This document shows, in pieces, positions 1-6,229 of a stretch of DNA of 6,229 nt. How positions within the stretch are numbered: position 1 is the first letter of the stretch; each line of letters opens with the position of its first letter. The notes beneath the pieces are model-generated. The model did not search any database and was not told where the DNA came from. It saw only the letters and a program-made list of their open reading frames with translations. Source of the stretch: Sphaerochaetaceae bacterium (lineage in GTDB: Bacteria > Spirochaetota > Spirochaetia > Sphaerochaetales > Sphaerochaetaceae). A program made the translations under genes and the position numbers. The stretch is from assembly GCA_023231265.1 (NCBI GenBank), contig JALNVT010000152.1, positions 1 through 6,229 on the forward strand, read 5' to 3'.

Positions 1-569
1 AAATCACCTTCTTCAACAGTATAAGAATCATCTCCAATCATAACATTGACCTCACCTTCCAATGGAATTACCATTGCATCCCCTCCTGCTTTATGTGTTG
101 ATAAGCCCTCTCCTGTATCAAACGAGAATAGAGTCAGACTTATTTCTCTTCTCTGAAGTAATATCTTACTTGATACAGCTTCTTTAACAAGGTCAATCTT
201 ATCTAAGAAAGATTCACTTATGTTTTTTGATAAATTCTTTAACTCAACACTTTCTGCAAAGGTATAGATCAAAACTATAGTATTCTCATTTGCTATCAAT
301 TCAGATGGAGTATCTTTTTCAACGAGTAAATAGCATCTATCACCGACTTCAGTTCCTGATATTTCCAGAGTTCCTGTCAAAACAACATACAGTGTCTGAT
401 TCATCAGATTATGAGAGCTTATTGATTCACCTTTCGCTATTGAATATAGCTCTATCGAGAGTGCATCATTGCTGCTCAATTTGGTACTCAATATTTGACC
501 ATCATTAAATGGTAACAATTCATCTCTTCTCATCAGTTTAGCTCGCTCCAATTTATTGATATATGGCAT
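1..569 (-). CDS. Cupin-domain protein, two cupin modules, C-terminus cut by window edge
   Basis: The first 189 residues are visible; the frame is open to the window's left edge. Residues about 38 to 102 form a weak cupin-like half (a KGESISSH segment with H53, then a VVLTGTLEIS strand where the usual Glu before the Gly turn is missing). Residues about 139 to 189 start a clearer cupin: LTLFSFDTGEGLSTH, H159, D164, then PLEGEV with E171 and G172, as in the small anaerobe cupins of COG1917 type. The second histidine of the classic HxH pair is Ala161, so metal binding by the standard site is uncertain. The metal-binding His of the second cupin motif, if present, lies outside the window. The ATG at 569 is preceded by AGAGGA at 586-581, 11 nt upstream, and overlaps the ATPase gene by 17 bp, implying translational coupling. 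It could be a ligand sensor, an isomerase or a small-molecule binding protein; the sequence does not decide. Confidence 0.8.
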   Translation of the reverse strand, partial: MPYINKLERAKLMRRDELLPFNDGQILSTKLSSNDALSIELYSIAKGESISSHNLMNQTLYVVLTGTLEISGTEVGDRCYLLVEKDTPSELIANENTIVLIYTFAESVELKNLSKNISESFLDKIDLVKEAVSSKILLQRREISLTLFSFDTGEGLSTHKAGGDAMVIPLEGEVNVMIGDDSYTVEEGD

Positions 570-1272
570 TTTCTTTTTTCTCCTCTAATGTCTGTATTAT
601 TCTTTTTTTCAATTCTATAAATTTTGTATCTTCTAAATCTCTTTCCATTGGATTCTCTAAAATTCTGAAATCATCAACTATGACTGAAGGCCTTTTGGAA
701 AGAACCAATATTCTATCTGCCAAAAGCAATGCTTCATCAATATCATGAGTCACGTAAAGAATTGAGATATTGGTATCTCTATTTATTTTGGCAACAAGTT
801 TGAGCATCTCATTTCTAAGAAGATGATCTAGAGATTTGAAAGGTTCATCCAGTAACAGCAGATCACTTCCATAATATAGTGCTCTAGCTATGGAGCATCG
901 CTGTCTCATTCCACCGCTTAGGTTCTTAGGTAAATAATCTTTGAATGGAAGTATATCAACATCATTAAGAATTTTATCAACGTTATCTTTATCGCCTTCC
1001 AGATTCACAATTCTTACGTTTTGTTCAACGGTTTTCCACGGAAGCAATCGGTCTTCTTGAAACACATATCCAATCCTATCCTTATCAAATTGGACAGTAC
1101 CTGAATAATCCTCATCATTATTTGAAATGATGTTAAGCAATGTACTCTTTCCACAACCAGAAGGTCCAATGATCATCACAATTTCATTGTCATGAACAGT
1201 GAATGATATCTCTTTGATTGCCATCAAAGATTGCTCTTCAAAAGTCTTCTGTAGATTTTTAATTGTCAGCAT
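553..1272 (-). CDS. ABC transporter ATP-binding protein, NitT/TauT (SsuB/TauB-like) family
   Basis: This is the 239-residue cytoplasmic ATPase that powers import through the neighbouring permease. All nucleotide-binding motifs are intact: Walker A GPSGCGKST (36-44), Q-loop Q72 within GYVFQEDRLLPW (68-79), signature LSGGMRQR (118-125), Walker B LLLLDEP (138-144), D-loop SLD (147-149) and H-loop H176. The FQEDRLLPW segment and the length are typical of the nitrate/sulfonate/taurine importer ATPases. The frame is open further upstream to 1308 (MLRCCCVKEERW), but the ATG at 1272 is preferred: it has a strong AAAGGAGG 8 nt upstream and begins MLTIKNLQ as family members do. It overlaps the permease gene by 14 bp and the cupin gene by 17 bp, so the three are probably translated together. 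The family is secure; the transported substrate cannot be read from the ATPase. Confidence 0.95.
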   Translation of the reverse strand: MLTIKNLQKTFEEQSLMAIKEISFTVHDNEIVMIIGPSGCGKSTLLNIISNNDEDYSGTVQFDKDRIGYVFQEDRLLPWKTVEQNVRIVNLEGDKDNVDKILNDVDILPFKDYLPKNLSGGMRQRCSIARALYYGSDLLLLDEPFKSLDHLLRNEMLKLVAKINRDTNISILYVTHDIDEALLLADRILVLSKRPSVIVDDFRILENPMERDLEDTKFIELKKRIIQTLEEKKENAIYQ

Positions 1273-1999
1273 CCATCTCTCCTCCTTTACGCAGCAGCAT
1301 CTTAACAAGCAGATCTATCAAGTAGAAAAGTATTATTGTGATGATGGTCCATGCTATGACTCCCTCTGGTTCAAGATTCAATCTTGCTTCAGAGATATTT
1401 CCACCAATACCAGTAGTTGTGGTGAGCACCTCTCCCATAACCACAGTCTTGCATGCTGTTCCAAGAGATATCTTCCACCCGCTGGTAATGTGGGGTGCAA
1501 TTGATGGTATGATTATGTTCTTAAGAATCGATTCCTTAGATAATTTAAAAGTCTTTCCCATTTGAATCAATTTATGGTCAATATTTAGAATACCTTCTTG
1601 AACACTTATTATGATTGTTGGAAGTATTGCTAGAAAAGCTATCGCAATAGCAGGTTTCCCATTGAATCCAAACCACATTATTGCAATTATCAATATAGCA
1701 ACAGGAGGAGTTACCTGTAGAATTGAAATGATTGGTTTTATCAATTTTCTGAAGGTTTCATTGATACCTGAGAAATAGCCAATAATAAAACCAACTGCAT
1801 TACCTATTAAAAGTGCCAGAAGCAATCTCTCAAGTGTCAGCAATATTTGAAATCTCAATTTTGGTGAGGATAGTATTTTAATCATGCTATCTCCAACCAT
1901 TCCAATTGATGGGACCACCAATGGTGGAAAGACTTTTGAGCCTATCCACCATATGGTCATAACGATTAAAAATGAAATTACGTTATATTTCTTGGTCAT
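1259..1999 (-). CDS. ABC transporter permease, NitT/TauT (SsuC/TauC-like) family
   Basis: This 246-residue inner-membrane protein probably works as a homodimer and forms the import channel. Hydrophobic segments near residues 7-22, 57-78, 88-110, 115-133, a weaker one at 172-192, and 214-236 fit the six-helix BPD_transp_1 fold. The cytoplasmic EAA-type coupling loop that docks on the ATPase is seen around residues 145-170 (MGKTFKLSKESILKNIIIPS, then IAP). The segment PIISILQVTPPVAILIIAIM and the end-on GWKISLGTACKTVVMGEVL are typical of SsuC/TauC permeases. Length is usual for the family and no motif is missing. The ATG at 1999 lies within the end of the binding-protein gene (17 bp overlap) and has AGGA 7 nt upstream. 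Only one permease gene is present, so a homodimer is inferred. Confidence 0.93.
   Translation of the reverse strand: MTKKYNVISFLIVMTIWWIGSKVFPPLVVPSIGMVGDSMIKILSSPKLRFQILLTLERLLLALLIGNAVGFIIGYFSGINETFRKLIKPIISILQVTPPVAILIIAIMWFGFNGKPAIAIAFLAILPTIIISVQEGILNIDHKLIQMGKTFKLSKESILKNIIIPSIAPHITSGWKISLGTACKTVVMGEVLTTTTGIGGNISEARLNLEPEGVIAWTIITIILFYLIDLLVKMLLRKGGEMDADN
1281..1288 (-). promoter_or_regulatory. Ribosome binding site of the ABC ATPase gene, inside the permease gene
   Basis: AAAGGAGG on the minus strand lies 8 bases before the ATG at 1272 and within the last codons of the permease gene. It fixes the ATPase start at 1272 rather than at the upstream in-frame start at 1308. A second ATG at 1276 is in the permease frame and is only its Met near the C-terminus. 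Confidence 0.85.
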
Positions 2000-2969
2000 A
2001 TAACATTCCTGAATCAGCTATCTTTCCTCCAATTGAAGTTGGATTGTAAGAATTCAATAACTCATAGAATTTTGCTAAATATGGCTGTGCATCTTGTGCA
2101 GACATGTACATCAATCCCATTTTAGGTATTGCCCTCTCTATGACATCTGCTTTTATACCGATCTCTCTTTCAGTGAGAGCACCTGCTTCTTTTGGATTTG
2201 CTATGACCCATTCCAATGCCTTTTGATATTCTTTTTCAAATCTATCAATTAACTCAGGATTGGCTTCTATGAAATCAGTTTTACCACCAAATCCAGCATT
2301 TGGAAGTTTTTCGCTCTCTCCATATATGTCTTTCCAAAGATCTTCAAAGCTATAAACAACTCTTACATCATCATTCTTCATCATTACCTGTGTGACCTGT
2401 GGTTCAATCATTGTTGCATATTCAATCTTTGAAGCAATCATCAAGTTTGCAATCTCTGTTTGAGTTGAATAGACAACATCTACATCCTTACCAATCACAA
2501 GCCCTGCTTTATCCAAAAAATACTGAGTTAGATAATCAGGTGGAGATGACTTCAATGGGACATAAACAGTCTTTCCCTTCAAATCAGACCACGTTTTAAA
2601 AGATTGATCTGTTGTTGTGAAATATATAACTCCCCATGTATTAACATTGGTCAATTGAATTGGAATACCTTTGTTATAGAGCTTTGAAACTACAGTGAGT
2701 GGAAGAGCAAACATATTTGCATCACTTCCTTGTATCATTGCAATCAATTGCTCTGGAGTGCTCCATAACTCATATGAAAGGTTTGCAACATCATCCATCG
2801 CTCCCGTTTCAATCATTCGTAGAATAGGAATTGCTGGTGGTGCCTTTGGTACACCAGCAACTATATCTATTCTTGCATCATCAGTATTCACAATACTCTC
2901 TGTTTTACCTTGAGCATAAATACCAAAACTTAAAAAAACTATTGAAATTAACAATACTAATTTTTTCAT
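1983..2969 (-). CDS. Periplasmic substrate-binding protein of a NitT/TauT-type ABC importer (NMT1/SsuA-like)
   Basis: This 328-residue protein should capture the substrate outside the inner membrane and deliver it to the adjacent permease. Residues 1-20 are a Sec signal peptide (MKK, a hydrophobic core, then GIYA), with likely cleavage after Ala19. There is no cysteine in or near it, so it is not a lipoprotein. The mature part shows the NMT1/SsuA fold markers: the WSDLKGKTVYVP segment (127-138), SSPPDYLTQYFLDKAGL (141-157), KDVDVVY (161-167), and ANLMIASKIEYATMIEPQVT (174-193), the lobe-2 region that usually lines the cleft. Substrates of this family include sulfonates, nitrate, pyrimidine precursors and others; none can be chosen here. 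An upstream GTG at 2999 extends the frame by 10 codons, but the ATG at 2969 has AAAGGAG 5 nt upstream and puts the signal peptide at the N-terminus. It is the first gene of the overlapping importer set. Confidence 0.93.
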   Translation of the reverse strand: MKKLVLLISIVFLSFGIYAQGKTESIVNTDDARIDIVAGVPKAPPAIPILRMIETGAMDDVANLSYELWSTPEQLIAMIQGSDANMFALPLTVVSKLYNKGIPIQLTNVNTWGVIYFTTTDQSFKTWSDLKGKTVYVPLKSSPPDYLTQYFLDKAGLVIGKDVDVVYSTQTEIANLMIASKIEYATMIEPQVTQVMMKNDDVRVVYSFEDLWKDIYGESEKLPNAGFGGKTDFIEANPELIDRFEKEYQKALEWVIANPKEAGALTEREIGIKADVIERAIPKMGLMYMSAQDAQPYLAKFYELLNSYNPTSIGGKIADSGMLYDQEI

Positions 2970-2974
2970 ACATT

Positions 2975-2981
2975 CTCCTTT
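2975..2981 (-). promoter_or_regulatory. Ribosome binding site of the substrate-binding protein gene
   Basis: AAAGGAG on the minus strand sits 5 bases before the ATG at 2969. It decides the start: the upstream GTG at 2999 has no such site and would place ten extra residues before a normal signal peptide. Confidence 0.8.
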
Positions 2982-2998
2982 GTTAGTTAAAACTAACA
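2981..2998. promoter_or_regulatory. 18-bp perfect palindrome, candidate operator ahead of the binding-protein gene
   Basis: TGTTAGTT (2981-2988) and AACTAACA (2991-2998) are exact reverse complements with a 2-base centre. The length, symmetry and tight spacing fit the site of a dimeric helix-turn-helix repressor of MarR- or TetR-type size. It shares its last base with the AAAGGAG ribosome binding site and lies 11 bases from the ATG, so it could control transcription from the candidate promoter or, as an RNA hairpin, access of ribosomes. A loop of two bases is too small for a good hairpin, which favours a DNA site. No regulator gene is visible in the window. Confidence 0.5.
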
Positions 2999-3003
2999 CA
3001 AAT

Positions 3004-3032
3004 ATAATATTGATCTCTCCATCAATATTGAA
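3004..3032 (-). promoter_or_regulatory. Candidate weak sigma-70-type promoter for the importer operon
   Basis: Read on the minus strand, TTCAAT (3032-3027) and TATTAT (3009-3004) are separated by 17 bases and resemble -35 and -10 elements. The -10 matches four of six consensus positions and the -35 matches three of six. A start about seven bases on would fall at the edge of the 18-bp palindrome at 2981-2998, so a protein bound there would block transcription. In such AT-rich DNA a match of this quality can arise by chance. Confidence 0.3.
3006..3029. repeat. Perfect inverted repeat, 9-bp arms, just after the large gene
   Basis: The arms AATATTGAT (3006-3014) and ATCAATATT (3021-3029) are exact reverse complements around a 6-base loop. 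The repeat begins 8 bases after the stop codon of the large gene in the transcribed direction. The stem is almost all A and T, and the bases that follow in the transcript are AUAUUUGUG rather than a run of U, so it makes a poor intrinsic terminator. It could attenuate read-through, stabilise the 3' end of the large mRNA, or be a protein-binding site between the elements of the candidate promoter. The structure is seen directly; its role is open. Confidence 0.6.
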
Positions 3033-3037
3033 TTCAC

Positions 3038-6000
3038 TTATTTGAATTCTAAATACGTTTCTATTTTTTCCATTTCACTGCTGCTACCATCGATTGATAT
3101 GTTGATAAAATCATCATTACTCATCATCTCCATGAGAATTGATAGATTTTCATACATCGGTGAGAATTGAATTGCTAAAAGGCCTCTCTGCTTTGATTTA
3201 GCTATTCTGAAGCGACCATTCAATGTTGTAAATTTTTCAAATGTTTCATCAGCTTCAATTTTCAAATTATTCAAATATGCTTCTGCATCAAACTTATCGA
3301 ACATAGGGGAATTACCCTCAATTAAAGAATTGAAGTAATTGATATCTGTGATGAAACTTTCAATGTCTCTTCCATATTCCATCATGCTGAAAAGTAGATT
3401 CTCAGTAAGAGACATGTATCCAACAGGACCTTTACTTTCTATTTTATTTACATAGCGGTTGCTTAAGAATCTGTTGTAAAGACAACGAGGATCTCCATAG
3501 AGATAATATTTATAATCATAGTCATAATACTCATTCAAATGAGAGATTATGTTCTCTATATTCTTTCTTGTAGGGACTTTTGAAATGAATTTATCTCTAT
3601 CTTTTTTATCCATAGCAAGAAGTAAATCTCCATACACAGATGTATACAAAAAATCTTTGTTGGTATTCTGATCTTCAATGTTCATTGTAACAATTCCATT
3701 GTTACTGAAACCTTTTCTGTCGAGAATCGATCTGCAGACACGTGGTATCTGTCCATCAATTTCAGTCCCTCTGTTTTGAAAGATCAAATAATCATCATTA
3801 ACTTTGGGATTTGAATGCAGGATATCTCCAATCAAGGAGTACAGACTTGCATATTCCTTACTTCTTATCTCAGCTTTTCCAATGAACAGACTCTCCTCAT
3901 CGCTTTCAGGAAGAACTCTGGTTTTGATTCCTTTGCTGTTCAACAGATTGGAATATATTGTTGAGTATGGATAGTAATTTGCAATATTTAGGATGGAGCC
4001 ATCATTCATCCTCACAACATAAGATTCCATATCGGTGAAATAACTATCATTTATGAAAGGAAGTGCATTGGCATCACTATGATTCTTCTTAGAATTCTCA
4101 ATGCTTGAGAGAAATGCTTCAATTCTTGTTACCAGTCCAACACTGCTATAATGCTCATCAACTTCTATCTGAAGATATGGTTTGTCCCCCATTATCTCAC
4201 CTACATAATGAGATATCATAGAATCAGGACCACATCCATGATTTGTTAGATATACTGCATATAGATTGGGATTCTCTTTTATCTGCTTCATTCCACCAAC
4301 GATGTGCTGAGCAAATGGCCAATAAAGGTTTGGATATGCCTCTTCAAGGTTTTCATTGTGAGCTGATAGATGATCCAATGTTATTACTTTATAGCCATAG
4401 TTCAGAAGTATGTCTTTGATTCCCATACTCAATACATCATCTTCAATACCATAGGTTCTTGTGACAAGCACCAGGACTTTCTCATCTTTTTTGATGTTTG
4501 AAAGCAATTTTTTACCCAGCTTCTCTGTCTTATTTGTATAGGACAAAATATTCTTTCCACCTACTGCCATTGCCATTGTACATTTCAGCTTGCTGAAACC
4601 GAGCGATGTCCCAATATTTATCATTTCCTTGGCCAATTGAGGTTGGCCCATATGCATAGACAGAACCGGATTCAACAGTTTTATATTCTTTCCTTCTAAA
4701 TCAAGCAGCTCACCAAGAATTTTAGATGCTCCCTGCATGAAGACACAACCATAGTCATGCTCAACTGCAGAATTGTCATGTTTCATTGTATAAACAGAAG
4801 GCATGAATATTGCGTCAACTTTCTTTTCAACCAAATAATCCATATGTCCTAAAATCAACTTAACAGGATAGCAGGTCTCCTCAACAGCCAATGATTGAGA
4901 TCTCTTTATTATATCTTCATCAGATTTCGGTGATAATAACACATTGAATCCTAAAGTTGTAAAGAATCCCAGAGCCATTGGAAATAATTTATAATTCATC
5001 AGTGCTCTTGGTATTCCGATTGTCTTTTTGTTGCTATCCAATTCACCTGTGTATGAACCTATGAAGTAACTCTGTGTCTCTCTAAACAGCTCTCTATTTT
5101 GTTTAATTTCCTTTTCATTGCTCAAATGTCTGTCTTTTGGATTTTTAGTTGAATGCTCCTCTAAAGATATCAAAGCAATTCCAATGGCACCTGTTACGGA
5201 GAAATAAGGAGCGACGGACAAGGATGGAAAATAATGCTTGAAAGCAGCTACAATTCCATAATTGAAGCACACTCCTCCAGAAAGATAGATATTTTTTCCT
5301 ATCTCGCGATTTCCAACAACTTTGTGTAAGTAGTTATGCACAATAGAATAGCAAACACCACTTGCAATATCATCTATCTTCTCTCCCGTGGACAGACTCT
5401 GATCAACACTAGATTGAATGAATACAGTACATCTGTCGCCAAGGAACACTGGATGATTGGACTTCAAAGCCAACGGACCATATTCCTCCAATGGTATATT
5501 TAGTTTTTTGGCCTGCTCCTCCACAAAAGATCCAGTTCCAGCAGCACAAACTTTGTTCATAAGAAAGTCCTCAACACCCTCTTCATTCAATCTTATGAAC
5601 TTGGAATCCTGTCCACCGATTTCAAAGATTGTATCAACATTTTCTGAATGCTCTCTGATACCTTTTGCCTGTGCGGTTATTTCATCTCTGATATAATCTG
5701 CTCCAACCTGCTTACCAATATATATTCTACCAGATCCAGTTGTACCAATTGCTTCAATTTTTAAGTCCTTATATTTTTGCTTCAATGATTTTATTCCGTT
5801 TTGAACAACTTCTAAAGGTCTTCCTTCTGTTCTCAAATATTGTATTGACACCACCTCTCTTCTTTCGTTTATCAACACCAAGTTGGTGCTAGTTGAGCCC
5901 ACATCAATACCAAGATAGTGCTTCAATGAATCATCGAAATCTACAGTGGGATGGTCTGTGTAATCTCTGTCCTCTAAAACCAGTTGAGGTAGATTTTTTG

Positions 6001-6229
6001 TAGTGATGGGTATTTTGATGAATTTAAATTCATCTCCAACATATCTAATTTGATTTTTTCTCGATAACAGAGCAGTTCCAATAGCTTGATAGAATGGACC
6101 ACACTCGTTAATTATAATTTGATGTTTGTTTAAAACTGTTTTGAAAGCGTTGCACACACCATAATTCAAACTGACTCCACCTGTAAAAATTATTGGCGAT
6201 TCAATTTTATTCCCCCGAATTATGGAAGC
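3038..6229 (-). CDS. Large fused acyl-CoA dehydratase activase / DUF2229 / HgdB-like protein, N-terminus cut by window edge
   Basis: 1063 residues are visible, numbered from the first full codon at the right edge; the frame is open there, so the true start lies outside. Residues 1 to about 58 are the tail of a first BcrAD_BadFG ATPase module (FTGGVSLNYG at 15-24). A full second module spans about 103-358: GIDVGSTSTN (107-116), GTTGSGR (162-168), EIGGQDSK (203-210), C228 in NKVCAAGTG, C267 in GDRCTVF, and SGGVC (317-321). In HgdC-type activases these two cysteines hold a [4Fe-4S] cluster bridging a dimer, and ATP hydrolysis drives very low-potential electron transfer. A DUF2229 region starts at about 403 (IGIPRALMNYKLFPM, EETCYPVK with C453, DYGC with C495). 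An HgdB-like segment follows with C666 in CGPDS and IEVDEHYSSVGLVTRIEAF (688-706). The C-terminal third, about 720-1063, looks diverged. Family members of this layout are roughly 1400 residues long. The substrate is unknown. ATP-dependent electron transfer onto an Fe-S site is inferred from the family. Confidence 0.92.
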   Translation of the reverse strand, partial: ASIIRGNKIESPIIFTGGVSLNYGVCNAFKTVLNKHQIIINECGPFYQAIGTALLSRKNQIRYVGDEFKFIKIPITTKNLPQLVLEDRDYTDHPTVDFDDSLKHYLGIDVGSTSTNLVLINERREVVSIQYLRTEGRPLEVVQNGIKSLKQKYKDLKIEAIGTTGSGRIYIGKQVGADYIRDEITAQAKGIREHSENVDTIFEIGGQDSKFIRLNEEGVEDFLMNKVCAAGTGSFVEEQAKKLNIPLEEYGPLALKSNHPVFLGDRCTVFIQSSVDQSLSTGEKIDDIASGVCYSIVHNYLHKVVGNREIGKNIYLSGGVCFNYGIVAAFKHYFPSLSVAPYFSVTGAIGIALISLEEHSTKNPKDRHLSNEKEIKQNRELFRETQSYFIGSYTGELDSNKKTIGIPRALMNYKLFPMALGFFTTLGFNVLLSPKSDEDIIKRSQSLAVEETCYPVKLILGHMDYLVEKKVDAIFMPSVYTMKHDNSAVEHDYGCVFMQGASKILGELLDLEGKNIKLLNPVLSMHMGQPQLAKEMINIGTSLGFSKLKCTMAMAVGGKNILSYTNKTEKLGKKLLSNIKKDEKVLVLVTRTYGIEDDVLSMGIKDILLNYGYKVITLDHLSAHNENLEEAYPNLYWPFAQHIVGGMKQIKENPNLYAVYLTNHGCGPDSMISHYVGEIMGDKPYLQIEVDEHYSSVGLVTRIEAFLSSIENSKKNHSDANALPFINDSYFTDMESYVVRMNDGSILNIANYYPYSTIYSNLLNSKGIKTRVLPESDEESLFIGKAEIRSKEYASLYSLIGDILHSNPKVNDDYLIFQNRGTEIDGQIPRVCRSILDRKGFSNNGIVTMNIEDQNTNKDFLYTSVYGDLLLAMDKKDRDKFISKVPTRKNIENIISHLNEYYDYDYKYYLYGDPRCLYNRFLSNRYVNKIESKGPVGYMSLTENLLFSMMEYGRDIESFITDINYFNSLIEGNSPMFDKFDAEAYLNNLKIEADETFEKFTTLNGRFRIAKSKQRGLLAIQFSPMYENLSILMEMMSNDDFINISIDGSSSEMEKIETYLEFK

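Noticed and set aside
290..508. Plus-strand 72-codon open frame opposite the cupin gene
   Set aside because: The minus strand encodes a recognisable cupin protein throughout this stretch; the plus-strand product is low complexity and unrecognisable.
1273..1308. Longer ATPase with 12 extra residues (MLRCCCVKEERW)
   Set aside because: The ATG at 1272 has a strong ribosome binding site and matches the usual N-terminus; the extra stretch is the permease coding sequence read in another frame.
1199..1565. Plus-strand open frames opposite the permease and ATPase genes
   Set aside because: They lie wholly opposite well-recognised genes, show no domain, and have no convincing ribosome binding site.
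2970..2999. Longer binding protein beginning at GTG 2999
   Set aside because: It would translate through the palindrome and ribosome binding site and put a polar stretch before a normal signal peptide.
3006..3029. Calling the 9-bp-arm hairpin a rho-independent terminator
   Set aside because: The stem lacks G/C strength and there is no run of U after it, so it is reported as an inverted repeat only.
6167..6169. A TTG as the possible start of the large gene
   Set aside because: The frame stays open for 20 more codons to the window edge, and those codons encode the conserved FTGGVS strand of an activase module, so the TTG is an internal Leu codon.

Overview
The window reads as one compact, low-GC, all-minus-strand gene cluster of an anaerobic bacterium. 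In transcription order, from high to low coordinates, it holds: (1) a very large fused protein of the BcrAD/BadFG/HgdC activase plus DUF2229/HgdB-like family, cut by the right edge; (2) a periplasmic substrate-binding protein; (3) an ABC permease; (4) an ABC ATPase; (5) a cupin protein, cut by the left edge. No RNA gene, mobile element, CRISPR array or origin was seen. The only non-coding stretch is the 68 bp between the large gene and the binding-protein gene.

Genes 2 to 4 form a complete NitT/TauT-type (SsuABC/TauABC-like) importer. Genes 2 to 5 overlap by 17, 14 and 17 bp, so they look like one translationally coupled operon. The 68-bp spacer holds two perfect inverted repeats: a 9-bp-arm hairpin just after the large gene's stop, and an 18-bp palindrome touching the ribosome binding site of the binding-protein gene. 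A weak candidate promoter lies between and around them. The importer and cupin may therefore have their own regulated promoter, or be co-transcribed with the large gene with this spacer as a control point.

The large protein has two tandem ASKHA ATPase modules (only the tail of the first is visible), with the two cysteines that in HgdC-type activases hold a dimer-bridging [4Fe-4S] cluster. These are followed by a DUF2229 and 2-hydroxyacyl-CoA-dehydratase-like region with its own conserved cysteines. The family uses ATP to push electrons at very low potential onto a partner Fe-S protein. Here the activator and the partner-like module are one polypeptide. Its physiological substrate is not known. 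A neighbouring importer of small, often anionic molecules suggests that an imported compound may be the substrate or a related nutrient; this is inference from context.

Organism: the oxygen-sensitive activase family points to an anaerobe. The binding protein has a plain Sec signal with no lipobox cysteine, which favours a cell with an outer membrane. The mature N-terminus starting QGKTE resembles those of spirochaete binding proteins. A Treponema/Sphaerochaeta-like spirochaete is a reasonable but low-confidence guess.
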